Positions 34,801 to 47,225 of a stretch of 64,000 nucleotides of DNA are shown one piece after another. The first letter of the stretch is position 1, and every line of letters starts with the position of its first letter. The stretch is from assembly GCA_965153455.1 (NCBI GenBank), contig OZ234496.1:6023207-6087206 (forward strand), read 5' to 3'. The position numbers were made by a program, and so were the translations under genes. The notes beneath the pieces were generated by a model, which did not search any database, had not been told where the DNA came from, and saw only the letters and a list, made by a program, of their open reading frames with translations. The stretch is from Sphagnum compactum. Taxonomy: Eukaryota > Bryophyta > Sphagnopsida > Sphagnales.

Positions 34801-37129
34801 AACCGAGAATATTGTAATTATGAACAACTTCCTCTTTTTCTTCAAGCTTGTTATGTTCCTCCTACACCTCTATAGTAGTAGTAGTAGCTCCATTATGCTT
34901 GTCTTCACAAACCTTTTTTGTTTTGTGTTATCTTCCTCATTTCCACTCCAACACAGACACTACCAAAATAATAAAACAAAAACAACAACAAAATTGAGAG
35001 TGTGTTTTTGCTTGAGTTGCTCATGGAAAATAAAACTTTCTTGACCTCTTGTTCATATTCAGAAACTCATGCTTGCGCGATTTCACAATGCTAATCATGT
35101 TCACCAACTAACACAAATCCATCAACATCTTTCACTGAATGACCAACCTCATTATTTTTCGGCTACATTATATTGCAATAGGGTAAAAACGAGCAAAGAG
35201 AAACTAAAAGCAACCTCTTAAGTCACCATGACTAGTCATGGAAAGATGATGTGGCAACAAAAGATTGAATGAAAAGTCTTCAGATATTGCTAAACAACAG
35301 TGCTTAAACAATGCTTTACATTATTTCATTATGCTAAAAAAACATTGGTTACGGGTTTTAAAATGTGTTGAAAGGTATTTTATATTTATTGAATTACTTT
35401 CAAACTTATCTAGATGCTAGACTAATATATTAAAAATGTCTTCATATAAATACAACATATATTTTCAACATTAATTTAGTTTATGAAACTTATGAACATC
35501 AAAACAAAGGACCGGTTAAGAAAAAATTGGGTCCTGTTTGCCTGGTTTTACCCAATATAAAAAAATCTTTTTAGAGCTAGAGTTGTTTATTCATGGCTAC
35601 ATCTTATTGCAATATAAAGAACAAGTATTCTAAAGCCGGATTTGTTTACTCTCAACTGCATTAGATTGCAAATCTTTTGGAGCTAAATCTGCTTATTTTC
35701 GACTACATCAAATTATAATATAAAAAAAGTTTTTCTAGAGCTGAATCAAAATGAAACAACATATGGGACACAAGCAACCGCCTTGTGCAACAAGGGTTGT
35801 GCAACAAGGAGAGAACCTTTGTGCTTTACCTTTTCGGTTTTGGTCACACGTTTACCAATTTCGTCATTCGTTACTGAATCTTCCTTTCAAACACATGGGT
35901 GCGCCCCTACATCACCCATCAAATGAATGGGTGGACCCTAAAGTTCCACATGCGTGTCCATTAACTTGGGGCAATAACAATTTAAAATTGACCACCCAAT
36001 ATAAATGCGGCCTTGTTTATTTTTAAATGGTGGTCTGTCCACCAATGGGGGGTGGGAAAAAAAGTTTCCAATGTAGGAGTTGGAGGCAAAATTGTGGGTA
36101 AATAATGGTTGTTTTTGGGAAATGGAGACCATGGACCAATGGAAAATGCCCAAAAGTCCCAATAAACAATGTTAAAATGATATGAGCGCAAGGATCTAGT
36201 GCCCCCCCCCCTCCCCAATTTGGAAAATGGTGGTTGTGTTAAGCCAAATTTAGTTAAATATTCATAATGGTGATCCCTGCTTTCATTAAACGCTTTAGTT
36301 CCTTGAGAAAACAAGGCATCATGAACATGTAGGCTTTGCTTCCATATAATGCATAATACATTTGTGTGTGTTTATGTGTATGTACATATGTCTATGTGTA
36401 TGGTTATATATACATAAAGAAAGATGGACATGGATGGATGCATTATAGGCATCCATATAATTATAAATGCATTAATTTTATGAATACATAAACATAAGTA
36501 TACATAAATAACTAGATATAACATGGTTTTTATTAAAATATTATATTATATTTATTCATTGCGTTTAGATTATAGATGTAATATGTTCAAATATAGATAT
36601 ATACATACAATATATAGACATGATGAATGACATATTTCATGAATAAATTAATGTTCATATGATTGTATGGGTTGGGAAATTTATATTATATTATTTTAAA
36701 TATTGAATTTTGCAATATATTTTGGTAATTTAAATGCAAAATGTATATAGGTTTGTGGTCTATTTAATAAGCTTTTGTTGATCCAAAGTGACATTGTTGT
36801 GTTAAAGCATTAGTCCATACCATAGTACTTGATGTGGCTTTGGCATAAATTGAGTAATTTTCAACTTTGCTGAAATTTTCAAAAACAATTCAACCCTTTA
36901 TGCCAAAATTTTCAAAAACTCATTCAAGCTACTAGCTACTTTAGAACCAAGGACTTGCTTGACCAAATCAGCTACTTTGCATCCATCTAACCACTAACAT
37001 AGTGAAACATCTTCAAAATACTAATCAATTTTATTACATATATTACGTATATTACACATATGCCGAAAATTTCAAAAATAAAAAGGTAGTTGCTTAGATC
37101 AAATTAATTATTCGATAAATAATTGTTGA
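34801..37129. other. Spacer with weak tandem repeats and microsatellite
   Basis: Three degenerate units of about 55 bp (GAGCTAGAGTTGTTTATTC-like) lie at 35573-35745. A C-homopolymer is at about 36201 and a GTATGTAC/TATATAC-type simple sequence at 36365-36420. No gene is supported. Part of the right side may be non-coding flank of the Helentron that follows. Confidence 0.5.
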
Positions 37130-37470
37130 AGTTGCCCATGTACTATAATATATGAACTAATTGTGCAATATATATAGTGGTTGCTTTGAATATAAAAATT
37201 CTAAAATTACATTTGTTCGTGAAATTTTGTAATGTAGTTGATTGGGATATTTTTATTAACACATGTATATTAAAATCTCCAATTAGTATAGGTGGACAAT
37301 TGATTGGTATTTTTTCTAATATAATTTCCAAAATAGAGGTGAAATAAGATATTTGTGTTTTGGATGATTTGTAAATTGCATTATATGCATAGCCTCTCGT
37401 GTATTTTTATTAAAAGTTGCAATAATAATTTCTACACCTAAATTTGTTATTGAAATTGTATCTTAGAGTA
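37130..37470 (-). pseudogene. Endonuclease domain of the Helentron
   Basis: ITNLGVEIIIATFNKNT, then ILEIILEKIPINCPPILIGDFNIHV and ATTIYIAQLVHI follow the exonuclease-endonuclease-phosphatase pattern: a variable strand, the GDFN motif (codons at 37269-37280), and a degraded TT-x-IDHI-type end. This domain marks the Helitron2/Helentron group, where it is fused behind the helicase. Reading frames change at least once, near 37335-37380. Confidence 0.8.
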
Positions 37471-37623
37471 TCATTGTGCCATGTTCATTGTACTAAGATA
37501 AAGTATTAAATTTCTTGGATATTGCATTGTGAATTCCTTTTATACATAGAAATATTTTGTATTTTTGTTTCATTTAAACAAAGAATATGTGATGCAAAAT
37601 AAGTTTGAGTCCATAAAAATATT

Positions 37624-38560
37624 TCAAAAATGTAAATGTAGTGAACAAGTATTTAAAGATTGTATAAATACAAATTCTTTTGGATATAATCTTAAATGAG
37701 GAATTTTCAATTTGTATTGTGTTGTTTTTAAATGAAACATTTTTGCTTCAACAATAGGATCTATGTAAAAACAATTTTTTAACAATGGGTAAAGTAAATA
37801 GAAATGTTCTTTTGGATAAATACAAAATAATGGTATGTATGTGAGACCATGTTTGGTTACACTAGATGGATCGAATATTAAATGTTCAAGAGTTAACCTT
37901 TGTGCCTGATGTATGGTGCAACCCATAGTTAATTGAATAGGGAATTGAACTCTTGTAATAATATGAATAAGGTTGCTACTTATTTGTCTTTCAACACTTT
38001 TTCATTGTATAGGTGTCCAATTTTTATTAAATCCACAGAATATTTTGGTATATGTATGAATCTTTTAATTCTTGTCTTACTTCCAATTTGAGGGTTTTGA
38101 AAGTTTATTCGTATGAATGATTGTAGAAACACTTCTATATAATCTTCAAAAAACTCATCTGCACCATTTACGAGGCCATACATGATGTCACATAATTTCC
38201 TCAACATAATTCCACTAGCATATTTTTCTTTTGTAATAATTCAAAATGCAATTTAGTTATTTGGCTTAGTATCATTGGTAATCTAAAATGAGAAGGACAT
38301 GTGTTAGAATGAATGTCTTGTGCTAAGAATGTGAATGTTTGACCATTTGTTTTTTCAAATCTATTTTTATTATCTTGAATTGTTTTAACATTTGTGTAAA
38401 ACGAGTGTGGTTAAGTATGTCTATTGGTGGTAATTTGAGACAAATCTTATTAATAATTCAACATGTTTAGAATTTTGTGATAATGTTCACAATTTATTCA
38501 AAATATTGACAAATTCAATATCATTTTGTCGCATAAATTGTTTCAATTCATAACATTTTA
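37624..38560 (-). pseudogene. C-terminal half of the PIF1-type helicase
   Basis: Directly left of the insertion the frame reads ELKQFMRQNDIEFVNILNKL, then a MYGLVNGADEFFEDYI segment and finally TIHQAQRLTLEHLIFDP and TYIPLFCIYPKEHFYLLYP. The latter are decayed versions of the helicase motifs that in intact PIF1 proteins read like TIHKAQGLTL and ALSRV. Several stops and frame changes are present. Confidence 0.8.
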
Positions 38561-41140
38561 CATCACAATGCCAAAATGTGGCATTTATGACCACAAAACT
38601 AGTTGTAATTGCCATTTGCGACTAGTTACGACTACATGATTTTGTAGTCCAAATGACCACGTTGTAAATGCCACTAGTCGCTAAGATGGTCATAGTCATA
38701 ACCACCATTGCGATTGCACCTATGACTATAGAATATTATTTATAAATATATAAATAATGTATTATTATATATAAATATTTAAAAATATTTTTGAATATTG
38801 ATTTTACAAAATAATTATTCATTTAATTTTTGATTATTTATATATCGTATACATATGGTTTGTACACAAATCGTATAATCATATATATAATCGTATAAAA
38901 CATTATTATATTATACATCACCATACATACCATTGGTTAATGTAATCAACATATGTCATTATCATACCAATAGTCAAAATATAGTCAACGTGGTCAAATT
39001 GGTCAACATGGTGGGAACAAGTTTTGATTCTTGGACCTCCTTGAATTGGTCCAAGGCCTTTGACATCAACCTACCACATCACATGTGACACAATGTTGTC
39101 ACATAAAAACTTTATCATGTTCCAATGTATAAAAATATAAAGTTTAAAATTGATTTTCTTTTGAAATATTTAATCAAATGAACATATGATTATGAATGAT
39201 TAAACTTTGGAGCATAATCTACATATGTGGACCAACTAAAGATTCAAATAACAAATTTTGTACAAAGAAAATCACTTTTGAATTTTTAAATTTCTACATA
39301 TCCGTTATGTTTCAATACATGATAAAATTTAATAAATACATGTATAATTTAAATTTAATTTTTTTTTGAATATTTCTAATTTATTTTGTAATTCTAAAAT
39401 ATGAATATAATATGATATTATTAATATTATATATATAATCTATCATATATATAATATACATGTATTATAATATACGTATATATAATATTTATTAAAAAAT
39501 ATGTATACATATATAGTAATACATACATACATACATATATATATATAGAATATTTATATTTTATATCTGAATATTCAATTTTCATTATATCATTTAGTTT
39601 AATAATCATATATTAATTCCAATTTTGTATTTATTTTCAGTATATTGTAAGTTAATTAATAAAATTGACATTTAGAAAAAAAGATTTACCAATCAGTTTT
39701 ATTATATTTATTATAATCCAACCACTTAACATAATATTATAATTGTACTAATTTTTTATTATTTCAATTTTTCATAATTTTAAATTTATTAAAATCTACA
39801 TATTTAATACAATATATACACATTCATATGCAATGTAATATGTATATAAATATTTACTGAAATAAGTTTAGAATATATACATAATACAAAAAATATTTTG
39901 AAATAGAATTTAAAATTTAAAATTTTTAAATTATATTTAATAATATTTTTCTAAAAGGTCACTATGTATTTATTTAACATGTTGTAAATTTATGAATCCT
40001 AAACCCATAGATAAATTTGGTAAAACTTTGTTAAATTTGGTTTAAATAACATGAAATTGTTTGAATTATGTTATTTTTGTTATTAAAATAGAATATTTAG
40101 ATTAAATTTGGCTGGACTAAAATTAAAATTCATTAATTTTGTTTATTTTTGGTTAAAGTAATGTAAATGAAGCTAAAATAGGTTATTTTGGCTAAAATAA
40201 GATAAATTTTCTTATATTTTGATAAACTTGGCTAAACTTGGTTTAGCTTGGTTAAATGAAGATAAAGTTTTTTAAACTAAATGATTTTGGTTAAATTTGG
40301 TTAAATCTAACAAAATTTTATTTAAATTTGATTAATTTCCAGTGAAATTGAATAAATTTGGTTAAATTAAAGAAAAGAAAAGAAAATTGGTTATGTATTT
40401 GGCTAAATTTAATAAATTAAGCTAAACTTGGATAAAATAAAACATTTAGGTTAAACCTTGATACTGAAATTAAATTTGGTTAAAATTGGTGAAATCAAGT
40501 TACATGAAAGCACTTAGGTTAAACATGGTCAATTAAACTTGGCTAAATATGAATTTTTTTGGCAAATAATTTTTTTTAATGTATTTTGTTGGAACTGAGG
40601 CTAATTAGGTTAAATTGAATTAATCAATCTAAATTTGGCTAAACTTGGAAAATTTTTAATCTTTCTAAAGTTGGTTACATTTGGTTAAACTAAACTAAGT
40701 TAACTGACATATGTTAAAATATGTTACATTAAGTTTAAATAAATTAATTTAAACTAAAATAGGTCTAGATTAATTCATAGTAAACTATGTTAAAATATAT
40801 TAAACTAGGAAATATTTAAATTAGATTAAATTAAGTTAAATTAAGCTAAGTTAGGTTTCTAATACAATTTGACCATGTTGATATGTATTTTCATTTTTTC
40901 CTAAAAACTTGTTCAAACAAGGTCAAGTAATTACTTAATATGGTTACATTAGTTGTGTAGTCATATTTGTAGTCATAATTACCTTTAGTTGTAGTCATAT
41001 TCATATTTGTAGTTGTAAATTCATAATTATGACTATAGTCGTCAGAATGATTATGACTCAAGTCCACTTACAACTACATGACTATTTTGGGCAATAGTCA
41101 CAACATGTTCTAATCATAGGAACCACATTTTGGTGTAATG
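38561..41140. mobile_element. hAT-like non-autonomous DNA transposon inserted in the helicase
   Basis: The ends are inverted: CATCACAATGCCAAAATGTGG at the left, and CCACATTTTGGTGTAATG at the right, whose complement is CATTACACCAAAATGTGG. The immediate flanks CATTTTA (38554-38560) and CATTTTT (41141-41147) match at 6 of 7 positions and look like an aged target duplication. Both subterminal zones are crowded with GACTA/TAGTC and TTGTAGTCAT-type motifs. The 2.58-kb interior is AT-rich with a GGTTAAATTTGGTTAAA-like simple repeat at about 40000-40850 and no transposase frame. hAT is inferred from the target length and subterminal motif clustering. Confidence 0.65.
40000..40860. repeat. Degenerate TTGGTTAAA/TTGGCTAAA repeat
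   Basis: Dozens of variants of TTGG(T/C)TAAA and TTAAATTAAG occur over about 860 bp inside the DNA transposon, with no single fixed period. Confidence 0.6.
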
Positions 41141-41950
41141 CATTTTTGAATGAAAAATTTGTCATTAAAACATTAAATCCATTAATTTTAGATTTGAAGA
41201 TCCATGAATATCAAATTGGATTAGCTTGATAAAAACCAAATGTCATTATACTATCAAGACCACCCATAAATTGTGTATGAAATTATTTTATAACACATAA
41301 TCTATGATCAATGAATGTTAACATTCTATACCAGCTATGGATATTTCATCTATTACAACTAATTGTAATTGATCATAAGATTTTATTTAAAAGTTTCTTG
41401 TTCATCATTTTAGTGCTTTAAGTTCATTATTTTTTTTGTTTAATGGGATTCCAAGTACTAAATGTATTCTCGTGCCATTTATATTAAAAACAATTTTCCC
41501 GTATATGTTAGTTTCATAACTTTTGGCTTTAACAGATTAGCATCTATCATTTCTTTTATGTAATGTTGTAATATATTTTGTATAATGCAATTAATGTGAA
41601 TGTTTTTCTTGTCCTTGCACCTCCTAGTAAAAAGATGGGTAAAAGTCTTGGTGGGTTTTTTTTTTGTATAAAATGTCGTCCACAATTATTTTTTGTTCCT
41701 CATTTAGTTTTCTCATTTGTAAAAAAAATTGTTCATATGGAATGTGCCCATCATGTTTTCAAATGCATTATGAATTGGTTTTCCATTTTTCATATATATA
41801 TTCTTAGTTAATACATGGTTTTCATATGCTAAATCATATTTTTCAACATCACTACCATTAATAACTAGGGAATTTTTACATGGATTACTTGCATCAACAA
41901 TTATTTCATCTTGAATAAGATTTTTCCATCCATCATCAATTTCGTGCATT
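41141..41950 (-). pseudogene. N-terminal half of the PIF1-type helicase
   Basis: The minus strand contains a degenerate Walker A, GGARTRKTFTLIALY (GGARTRKT codons at 41601-41624; a canonical motif would be GGAGTGKT), then MKLTYTGK and, in a shifted frame, NINGTRIHLVLGIPLNKK. An upstream segment at 41949-41713 (IDDGWKNLIQDEII) probably belongs to the Rep-helicase linker. At least two frame changes are needed to read it. Confidence 0.8.
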
Positions 41951-42890
41951 TTTGTATATTGTTTTAACTTTGATTGTAAATTATCCCATTCATCATCATA
42001 TTTAGTATTAATATTAAAATTGCATACATATTTTTTCTTTAACTTTTCAATATTATTTTTTCACTTAAGTATGCATCCTTCCAAAGAGTATCAAGTTTTT
42101 CCAGATTATTTTTTAATTCACAAAAGGTTTGAATAATAGCAGTATTTTTGTATAGTGGTTCTTAGGATCTTTATGAACATTAAAACAAACCCAACATATA
42201 ACTTTGCTTTGTTTATAACGTTTGCATTTTTTGGTATCATAATTCGCTACAAATTCAGCAAGGCACAAAAATTCCAACGCAACAATTTGTTTTTTATATT
42301 TTTCAATTAAAGATTGACAATGAATATTTGTTGAAGTTGGTGGTAGATTTTATAATATTTTTTGTGGTGACAACACAAAAGTTTTATTAAATTCTTCACA
42401 TGCATTAATAAATTGAAATGATTTTCTTGAATGATAAAAGGGACCATTAATGACATATGTACTGCTTATTTGAATAGGAATTTATTGTGCATTCAAAAAT
42501 GCATTTCTTATTTGTTTTGTTCAAATGCTTCAATTTGTTCAAATTTGAGTTTATATAATATATATTGCATTTCATGTGTAACATATTAATCTGCTTTTAA
42601 AAGTAAAAAATGTAATACACAACATCAGCATATGGATTCATAATAAATTGTGCATCTATATTTGTTTCCCATAAAGGTCATGCATGTATGTTAAATACAT
42701 TTGTGCACATGTCACATGGTTTACATTAAAAAATTAATGTTAGTTTACATAATGTACAACGTAATGCAAGTAAATTAATAGTTTCATCTATTTGTATTTT
42801 TACAAGGAATTCATTAAACAAAATTTGTAAACTTATCCCCATGTCAACAAGCTTGTTAAAAATCTAAGTTGTTATATCTAATATAAGTTT

Positions 42891-43476
42891 GAAGTATATT
42901 CTCCTTCATTCAAAGGTAACAATATTTTTCTATATCTCATTGGCAATTTCAAATATTAGAAATGACAAATTTGTTGTCATTTCCTTTTACATGTTTGTTT
43001 AAGTTGGTGTATTTGTGCATTACAAATTTCCTTTTGAAGAATGGTTTGATCGGTTGTCAAATATGTATCAACAAAATTTTTGACCTTGTTATTTGATGAA
43101 ATACCAAAATTGAAGAACATATTTATCCATAATAAACCATGGTCATGAACTAGTCTTCTAGATTAAAATTTTGTGATGAAAAAATAATCGACAACTTGAC
43201 CAAACAAAATATCTGTATTTTTAATTAATTTGCAAAAATTGTTCATCCTATGTTCATAATATCACACACATGTAATAGGTTCATTTTTAACAAGATCTCT
43301 ATTGTTCAATGAATAATCAAAATTGATTTTTCCATTTTGATTAAATTGTTTAATATGCAAATCTTTTAGTGTTTTTATAAGTATAGGCCATTTGTTTACA
43401 CCCATGGTGAATGTCACGAAAAATGATGAAGGTCCAAATTGTCTAATAATTGTAAAAACATCTTTTTGAAAATGGT
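42891..43476 (-). pseudogene. Rep (HUH) domain of the Helentron
   Basis: One frame of about 195 codons carries IIRQFGPSSFFVTFTMGVNKWP (codons for GPSSFF at 43419-43436), LVHDHGLLW with the HUH histidine pair (HDHG at 43137-43148), and QIHQLKQTCKRK. These match Rep motifs of Helitrons in order. Four in-frame stops, each explainable by C-to-T change of CGA or CAA, interrupt it and there is no frameshift. The tyrosine region beyond is too decayed to call. Confidence 0.85.
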
Positions 43477-43739
43477 TTAAATAATTTGGAATTTTTTTTA
43501 TTGGCTTAATTCACGATAACCTAAATTAAATTTTAATATTTTGTTTAATTTACATTAGTTAACACATCATTAGTTGTCAAAATATGATTTGACAACTTTT
43601 TTTGTTTCAAATTTGAATCCATGCACAAAATTTAAAAAATTTAATCAATATTTTTATTTTTTTGAAAACATATGTTTGTTTTATGATATGCAATTTTTTT
43701 ATGAACACTTGTTAATTCATCTTGAATTATCTTTTAATA

Positions 43740-44760
43740 TGAAGATTGAAAAGTTGGTCTTGCATGTCCAAAAAACAATGTTGAAAAATTATATTCTTCT
43801 AAATGTTTATCACAAAATATTTCGAGAGGTCGAAAACCTTTTCTAAGGGTAAACATTAATGATGTTGAGTTATTGTCCATTATTTGTTTAGGTTCTAATA
43901 TGTTTTGGACTAAAATGTTTGCAAAACTATTTTCAATGATTTTTTCAAATGTGTTTAAATTATCAATATCAAAGTCTTGTTCAAGTTCCTGTTTTTATAA
44001 TTCATTTCATTAGCCATATTTGCAAGTTCTATTAAACCTTGCCAATTTGGTTTAATCAAAAATTTTGCATCTATATATAGTGGAATTTTATAAATTTTTC
44101 GTAATGCTTTTATAACTACATTTGGACAAACATAATTTGACATATATATATTGACTTATATTGTAATTTAAAAACAGAAAAAATGGAATAATCATCATAT
44201 ATGGCATTTGTGGTGATACATTTTGTATCAAATTTTATTTTGGTGATACATTCACAATGCTAGCTACCATGCATTACATATTGTCCATATCCCTGTAATT
44301 AGAAAATTTGTGCAAAAGCAAGGTGAAGTGTAATTACACGTTCTTTTATTTTGTTCAACATTAAACAAATTCCATATTTGGTTTGTTATTTACAATGTAA
44401 TCATATATCACTAAATTTAAGGGTTTTTTAAAATCAATTTTTAACGACAAGACTAACACATCAACACACGATCATTAGATATTAGATGTTTTAGAGGATT
44501 AAAGAACTATTTAATAAATGAATGTGATGCATAACAAATTTGATGTGCAAAATATTCTCTTTGGCAACAATAACACACATGTTTTTGAATATCTTCAATA
44601 TTTTTGTAACATATTTGTTATTAAGTTTTGTTTGGTCAACAATTAATGTTGAATTATTTTCCATTGAAATATTTGGTTTGCATTCTTGTGTTTGAACATC
44701 ATCAATAATGTCATAATTTAAAATTTCATTGTTCATCAATGGTTGATTGATATTACTTTC
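43740..44760 (-). pseudogene. N-terminal domain of the Helentron protein
   Basis: 44739-44491 has a Cys/His-containing segment (NMCVIVAKENILHIKF, apparently a decayed zinc finger). 44143-43955 reads SNYVCPNVVIKALRKIYKIP, and about 43860-43745 reads MFTLRKGFRPLEIFCDKH followed by FSTLFFGHARPTF, the usual lead-in to the Helitron-like N domain. Stops and frame changes separate the pieces. Confidence 0.7.
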
Positions 44761-46436
44761 ATCATTGTTTGATGCATGTTGTAATTGATTATTTAATTTT
44801 TTCTACTATATCATTTGATGTAAATTGTTCATCAACATTATTTACATTTTTTTAGTAAATATTGTAATATATATATATATATTTTTTTTTTCATTTAGTA
44901 AAAGCACCACAAATTTGGATCTCAATTAGACCATATATGGGCAAATGTCTTGGAAATGAATGCAAATATGATGTCATAAAAGCATATTGGTTAGATTTTG
45001 ACAAACCGATTTATGTTGGATTCAAATTACCAAACACACTTCCAATGTATAACAAAAAACCATTAATGTCTCCATTTATTTAAAGTGCAACATTTGTGAT
45101 TATATGCATGTAAATGTTGCATTTTCCACCTAATTAATTACTCCAAAAATGTTGGCACCTTGTGGCTTGAATTTATATATTTATATTGTTTTTATGGACC
45201 ATGTGCAAAAAAAAATCCTAAATATCAATAACAAGACAAACAAAAATTTTGACGATTTTTTAATTCATAAATACACCCATTAAACACCATAAGAAAACAC
45301 CTTTCATAAAAAACCTAAACCCAAAATGTGACAAAAACAAATATAAGACTTGTCAAATTCTCAAACTTAAAAAATGAAAATAAGATTAAAAATAAATTTT
45401 TTTCCATCTAAATAAATCCATTCAATATTGATGTTTGTTTCAAACATTGAAATACCTCATGCACATTGCTAAAAATTGTTTACATTATTCAAGTTTGGAA
45501 AACTTAAAATTTTAAAACAATATGATTAAATTATAACTTTATTTTCATTTGTATGGTTAAAGAAAAGACAATGGAACTATAGTTTCAATTTCTAAATATC
45601 CACAATGAATTCGAAGAGGGTTAGAAAATTTTATTTCTTAATACAAATGTGAAAACAATATTTCATGATCTTTCATAAAGCCAACAAACTTTCATCCAAT
45701 CTAACTTGAGTTCATAGTAGAACCTTATTTTCAGGACAGAGCCTTGGGTGGCAGGCCGCTTGTTTAGTACTCGTGGTGCTCAAATGAATTATGACTAAAG
45801 GGTAGAAAAGAGGGAAAAATTGAAACCATTGCAGGCAGGAGGATGGACGAAAAAAAGCTTACATCCATTAGAACCTACAGGACATCTTTTAAAAAAAAGG
45901 GCCTAGACACCTGCACACTAGGTATCCTAACATATTTGTTAGGGCACATCGATTTTTTCCTAAGGTTGCCTAACCTTTTTCATAGGCAACCTAGGCTTTT
46001 TGCAACCTTGGGTCATGTTGTGCAAAGCATGGCTATTTTTGTATTCTGTACATACTACTAAGCCATCACCCCTGGGGTCAACCAGCACCTAGTTTGAACT
46101 CCTGCACCTATTATTGAATATGGTAATGTGCATGTGCATGGGGTCAAGTTTTGATTGTAAAGATCTGGTGTCATGCATGTTTTGCTTTTGGAAAGGCGAA
46201 TGGCCCCAGATTTTCTCCACTGTCTTGGAGTTGTGCAATGTGTAATGAGTTTGCATTCAGATACAGGTACCAAGTAGAAGGGCTGCCTGACTACATGGGC
46301 ATTGGCCATCAACTAATGTTGGTCAAATGTTCTTGTACGTTGTCTGTTAGTATTATGCATATATTGTTCACTTGCTTCTGTAATTCAAGATTCATATATT
46401 GTCTGTCTTCATAGTAGAACGAGGCACATATACTTT
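44761..46436. other. Spacer, no supported gene
   Basis: AT-rich to about 45700, then somewhat richer in G and C. No splice-coherent coding, transposon end or RNA gene recognised. Confidence 0.5.
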
Positions 46437-47225
46437 TAACTAGTGGGTACCCGTGACCTTCGGACACTGTGAAGTCCCCCGGTTTCTTTAAACCAAGAGA
46501 GACACACGGGGGTGCACAGGGCACGATGGGCGGGCCAAACCGGGGGGTCGAAGAGTGTCGCTTCCGCTCACTGCAAACGCAACGCAACGTGCCAACCCTT
46601 TCCCTTCTCGAGCTACACAGAGAAAGGAGAGAGACGACCGAGCTCGGGTACGCGGGCCGGTGTCGACGACAGCCCCGGAAACACACGGGCCCCTTCCCTT
46701 CTTGAGCTACAGAGAGAAAGGAGAGAGACGATCGAGCTCGGGTACTCGGGCCGGTGTCGGCGACAGCCCCCGGAAACACACGGGCCCTGTTCCGGTCCAC
46801 CCGTGACAAAGAGCTTGGTTTATGGCCTGGGACCCGGGTCTTCGTGGGGAGACTGGGCTTCGTCACCGCCCCGGTTTAATACTTACTCCTGCGGTTCCAC
46901 ACACCTGGGCGCCGCCCAGCCCGCGCCAGGTTTTTTTTTATCGTTCGACTCTTTGACCGTAAGCACCCCAGTAAGTAATTTGAAGCCTGGGCGTTGGGAC
47001 TTGGGACTCAGGACTCTGGGACTCAGGACAGTTTTTGGGCCCTCGAATTCGAGGGGACACTTTTTCAAACCTGGGCGGTTCTGGGTTTCAGGACCTGGGT
47101 TTCAAGACCTCGACAGACGGACAACTTTTTCAAACCTTGACGATTCTGGGTTTCAAGACCTGGGTTTCAGGACCTCGACAGACACACAGACAGACACCAC
47201 CATGTTTGCTTTAATATATTAGATA
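46437..47225. repeat. GC-rich island built of internal duplications
   Basis: It starts near TAGTGGGTACCCGTG and ends near TTTAATATATTAGATA. It holds a 94-bp duplication (46601-46694 and 46695-46787; TCCCTTCTCGAGCTAC and later GAGCTCGGGTAC) and a 65-bp duplication (47060-47124 and 47125-47189; CTTTTTCAAACC...GGGTTTCA), plus GGGACTCAGGACT-type short repeats at 47000-47035. Long open frames here (for example 236 codons at 46512-47222) follow from GC richness and repeat structure. It is probably a transposable element of unassigned class. Confidence 0.6.

Larger units (their letters stand above)
37130..44760 (-). mobile_element. Decayed Helentron (Helitron with C-terminal endonuclease)
   Basis: Read on the minus strand the parts occur in the order expected for a Helentron RepHel-EN protein: an N-terminal Helitron-like domain (44740-43740), a Rep domain with the HUH histidines (43476-42891), PIF1-type helicase (about 41950 to 37624, split by an insertion), and an apurinic-type endonuclease (37470-37130). 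Without the 2580-bp insertion the body is about 5.05 kb. There are many stops and some frameshifts, so it is inactive. Terminal sequences were not recognised; the limits given are those of detectable coding homology. Confidence 0.85.

Noticed and set aside
34112-35044. 310-codon plus-strand open frame
   Set aside because: Antisense shadow of Copia integrase and protease-adjacent sequence on the minus strand.
46512-47222. 236-codon open frame in the GC-rich island
   Set aside because: Several frames are open on both strands because of GC richness and tandem repeats; no domain or start context supports coding.
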